A stretch of 64,000 bases of DNA. Source: a virus. The stretch covers positions 58,744-122,743 of IMG/VR virus record IMGVR_UViG_3300033153_008400. The stretch is one strand, 5' to 3'. The position numbers and the translations under genes were made by a program. Positions 62,171-64,000 of this stretch are shown here, in pieces (positions within the stretch are counted from its first letter, which is position 1; each line of letters starts with the position of its first letter). Under the pieces are notes generated by a model that was not told the origin of the DNA, ran no database searches, and saw only the letters and a program-made list of their open reading frames with translations.

Positions 62171-62944
62171 TTATGCTTCAACTTCTTTAGATGATTTTTT
62201 CTTATCATCTACAGCAGTTCCATCATTAATAGTAGTAGCTTCTTTTTCTGCATCATCAATAGCATCTTCTAAATTGGTTTGTTCTCCATGAGGCTTAGGA
62301 GCTTCAAATACTGTTAAAGGAAAGACACTAACATCTTTTCTTGTGAGAAAGGTTAATTCACCCTTATCAGCTCCTCGGGAGACAGTTTTTGGTATAGAAA
62401 ATACTCCTCTAGGCGCTTCAATCTGATATTCGGTATTCATAACTAAATCTACGAAATCAGCTTCTTCAAAGTCGATACCATATATCTCTTCTAATTTTGG
62501 TACTAAGAAGTTCTTACCAAAGGAACTGACAGTGTTAGTGTCAATGCTTCGAGTAGGTTCTCCATCAGCATCATAAGAAGTTGAGCCATATATATCAATC
62601 TTAGGGTTTCCTGCTCTTCCAACAATAGCGATAAACAGCATAGGAGTTGGAGTTGCAATCATTTGCCAGTTTTCACTACTGAAGATATCAATACCATTTC
62701 CTGAAGGAACTAATTTGACTTTGTCTTTTGCAGTATCTTTCCCAGGAATAGTGATCTCTTCTTTAGGACCATAATTTAAGGCATACTTACCTGCAATCAC
62801 AGGATCAGTAAAGATTCTGCCATTTTTGTAAACTCTGAAATGTGCTCCTCCGACGGGAAACTTTTCAAGTTTAACTCTTTCAGCTCTCATTTTAGGAGCT
62901 ACTTCTTTTACTTCGACGTTTTTTAAAAAACTTAAATCCATCAT
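62171..62944 (-). CDS. Conserved-looking early protein, unknown
   Basis: A 257-residue protein. The first ~200 residues look like a compact beta-rich domain with segments such as FPVGGAHFRVYKNGRIF, DIYGSTSYDADGEP and RGVFSIPKTVSRGADKGELT. The last ~45 residues are an acidic, Lys-ended disordered tail. It could be a small ssDNA-binding or scaffold protein (beta core plus acidic tail) but no family is known to me. It is transcribed before rIIA and followed by the terminator. Confidence 0.55.
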   Translation of the reverse strand: MMDLSFLKNVEVKEVAPKMRAERVKLEKFPVGGAHFRVYKNGRIFTDPVIAGKYALNYGPKEEITIPGKDTAKDKVKLVPSGNGIDIFSSENWQMIATPTPMLFIAIVGRAGNPKIDIYGSTSYDADGEPTRSIDTNTVSSFGKNFLVPKLEEIYGIDFEEADFVDLVMNTEYQIEAPRGVFSIPKTVSRGADKGELTFLTRKDVSVFPLTVFEAPKPHGEQTNLEDAIDDAEKEATTINDGTAVDDKKKSSKEVEA

Positions 62945-62962
62945 AATTTGTACTTGGTTTTT

Positions 62963-62982
62963 GTGTGCACTATATGTGCGTG
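62963..62982 (-). promoter_or_regulatory. Operator-like inverted repeat in early gap
   Basis: GCAC (62967-62970) and GTGC (62976-62979) flank TATAT within a 61-base gap ahead of the 62171-62944 gene, giving a near-palindromic TGTGCACTATATGTGCGTG. It could be a repressor binding site. No TAnnTTTG box is seen. The repeat is short and its function is a guess. Confidence 0.2.
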
Positions 62983-63005
62983 ATTAAATATTTAATTTTC
63001 TGATT

Positions 63006-63296
63006 TTAAACTTCTAAATAAGTACGTATAGACTTTCTAGTCATGAATGTTCTCCTTAACCATGAAAGTTTTACAAATCTTTTTGAGCAAAGTTGTGCAA
63101 CAGCTTCAAGATTTAATCTTATTCTTTTACCTTGTCTTACATCTTCTCTAAGGGAATGTGCAATGCTAGTATGAGTTTTAACTTCTTTGTTAAGATCAGC
63201 ATTTTGATTTTTAAGACTTCTTATAGCCTTATTTAATTTTTTGACTTCTCCTGAAAGAGTAACATTTTTTTCTAATAATTGTGCTTTGGTTGGCAT
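63006..63296 (-). CDS. Small basic coiled-coil protein
   Basis: A 96-residue protein with a heptad-like N-terminal helix (LEKNVTLSGEVKKLNKAIRS, then LKNQNADLNKEVK) and a basic C-terminal half (RQGKRIRLNLEAVAQL, then RFVKLSWLRRTFMTRKSI). Coiled coil plus basic helix suggests DNA or RNA binding as a dimer. No family is recognised. It is one of the first genes transcribed in the leftward arm visible here. Confidence 0.5.
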   Translation of the reverse strand: MPTKAQLLEKNVTLSGEVKKLNKAIRSLKNQNADLNKEVKTHTSIAHSLREDVRQGKRIRLNLEAVAQLCSKRFVKLSWLRRTFMTRKSIRTYLEV

Positions 63297-63327
63297 AACT
63301 TTTAATTTTAATTAATGAATTTATTTA

Positions 63328-63669
63328 TTATTCTTGATGTCCTATATCTAAATGAGTACATCCTATAACATTACCTTTATCGTCTCTTACTGCACCTTTT
63401 GGTGTCAAAAAGTCTTTTCTCTTAGGCATTGCATTTTTTACTAATTGTGATACAATATAGAAAATACCTTCGACATAGTCTGGGACGTCCACTGTTTTGC
63501 TCCATCTTGTAGAACATACTGGTATTCCATCTATATTGTCAATATTTTTTACATTTTCCTTTACCCTAATCATACCGTTACTCTTAGGGAATACCCTCAA
63601 TACAGTTAAATCCTTATTCAAGATATAAACTGCATGAGGTGTTTTGTTAATTATTTTTTGAACTTTCAT
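63328..63669 (-). CDS. Small phage protein of the TPHAVYI type
   Basis: A 113-residue protein with the pattern of a common phage/bacterial family of unknown role: INKTPHAVYILNKD at the start, then VFPKSNGMIRVKENV, a GIPVCSTRW strand, VPDYVEGIFYIVSQLV, and the end GAVRDDKGNVIGCTHLDIG. The fold appears as a small beta protein with a helix. It lies in the early operon and may be a general phage housekeeping factor; function not established. Confidence 0.65.
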   Translation of the reverse strand: MKVQKIINKTPHAVYILNKDLTVLRVFPKSNGMIRVKENVKNIDNIDGIPVCSTRWSKTVDVPDYVEGIFYIVSQLVKNAMPKRKDFLTPKGAVRDDKGNVIGCTHLDIGHQE

Positions 63670-63691
63670 ATTCTATTTCATGATTATTATT

Positions 63692-63997
63692 TTAATTAAA
63701 ATCTTCTTCATTTAAAGACCACCCTTGATGTTGTATTAAAAGTTCTCCTTCAAAACTATGTGGTGGTTGTATTTTACCTTCTTTTACCATAATTTTAAGT
63801 AATTCAATTACTTGTTCAACTTGAAATTCACCATTAGGTGTTCTATCAGCGTATACATTACAATAAAACATATCGCCATCTACATAATTATCCTGTAAAT
63901 CAAAATGTGCAGGTCCCTTTATTCGTTTAGAAGTTAATTCTTCTATTTTTTTGATCTGACTATATACATAATCAGCATCTTTTTCAGTTTGGAGCAT
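63692..63997 (-). CDS. Small early protein, possibly partial
   Basis: A 101-residue acidic helical protein with an ATG at 63997, only three bases before the window edge, so a longer start outside the window cannot be excluded. Visible parts are a YVYSQIKKIEELTSKRI helix, a hydrophilic strand region (GDMFYCNVYADRTPNGEFQV) and QPPHSFEGELLIQHQGWSL. No family is recognised. Confidence 0.45.
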   Translation of the reverse strand: MLQTEKDADYVYSQIKKIEELTSKRIKGPAHFDLQDNYVDGDMFYCNVYADRTPNGEFQVEQVIELLKIMVKEGKIQPPHSFEGELLIQHQGWSLNEEDFN

Positions 63998-64000
63998 TAT

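Noticed and set aside
1-64000. Stop-codon recoding (TAG as Gln), known in some crAss-like phages
   Set aside because: TAG is used here as a normal gene end next to the following start (for example at 2118 and 25342), and large genes are intact with the standard code.
1-64000. tRNA genes and diversity-generating retroelement
   Set aside because: No cloverleaf-like sequence, no reverse transcriptase gene and no template/variable repeat pair was noticed by eye; a tRNAscan run could still find one.

Overview
The window looks like a piece of a tailed double-stranded DNA phage of a Bacteroidetes host, most likely of the crAss-like (Crassvirales) type. The reasons are: strong AT-richness; tightly packed, overlapping genes; almost no Shine-Dalgarno sequences; promoter-like boxes of the Bacteroidetes TAnnTTTG form; two oppositely oriented gene arms; a giant virion protein carrying an RNA-polymerase-type DYDID motif; and a replication set (family A DNA polymerase, Toprim primase, DnaB-like helicase, Sak4-like ATPase, ligase, UDG homologue, rIIA/rIIB) that recurs in that phage group. 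No terminase, portal or capsid gene, no tRNA, no integrase and no CRISPR array was seen. The genus assignment is inference; no database search was possible.

Rightward (+) arm, 1-33.1 kb: the 3' end of a virion protein (1-2118) overlaps a 6405-codon gene (2075-21292) whose product combines a membrane-active-looking N-terminus, coiled coil, a zincin-type HEVFH site, two double-psi beta-barrel-like RNA polymerase regions and a RecB-like nuclease signature. Tail/adhesin genes follow (21.4-28.4 kb), then a lysis cassette (28.4-30.4 kb: holin-like proteins, a DUF5675 protein, two spanin-like proteins), then a glycosyltransferase, a threonine-tract protein and small genes. A strong hairpin terminator at 33.07-33.10 kb ends this arm, directly at the convergent junction.

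Leftward (-) arm, 64-33.1 kb, read from right to left: small early genes, rIIA and rIIB, a gene-free stretch that folds into a candidate structured RNA (58.21-58.39 kb), an HNH homing endonuclease, DNA ligase, a YegP-like protein, a cytosine-C5 methyltransferase, a block of small accessory genes including a Tad2-like (DUF2829) putative anti-Thoeris protein and an outer-membrane-protein-like secreted protein, then DNA polymerase, a replication-initiator/helicase-loader-like protein, DnaB-like helicase, SF2 helicase, Sak4-like ATPase, a putative ssDNA-binding protein, primase, a UDG homologue lacking its catalytic residues, a PD-(D/E)XK exonuclease, RecA, a GroES-like protein, a GIY-YIG homing endonuclease, and finally a six-gene sugar-modification island (two glycosyltransferases, two methyltransferases, an O-acyltransferase, a PIG-L deacetylase).

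Working model: the virion RNA polymerase enters with the DNA and starts early transcription of the leftward arm; rII and accessory proteins counter host defences; the replication/recombination set copies the genome; the rightward arm builds tail and lysis proteins; the glycan genes may decorate virion or cell-surface components. Several small genes (zinc ribbon at 43.0 kb, membrane peptide at 47.2 kb, basic peptide at 32.9 kb) were found by reading the gaps directly.
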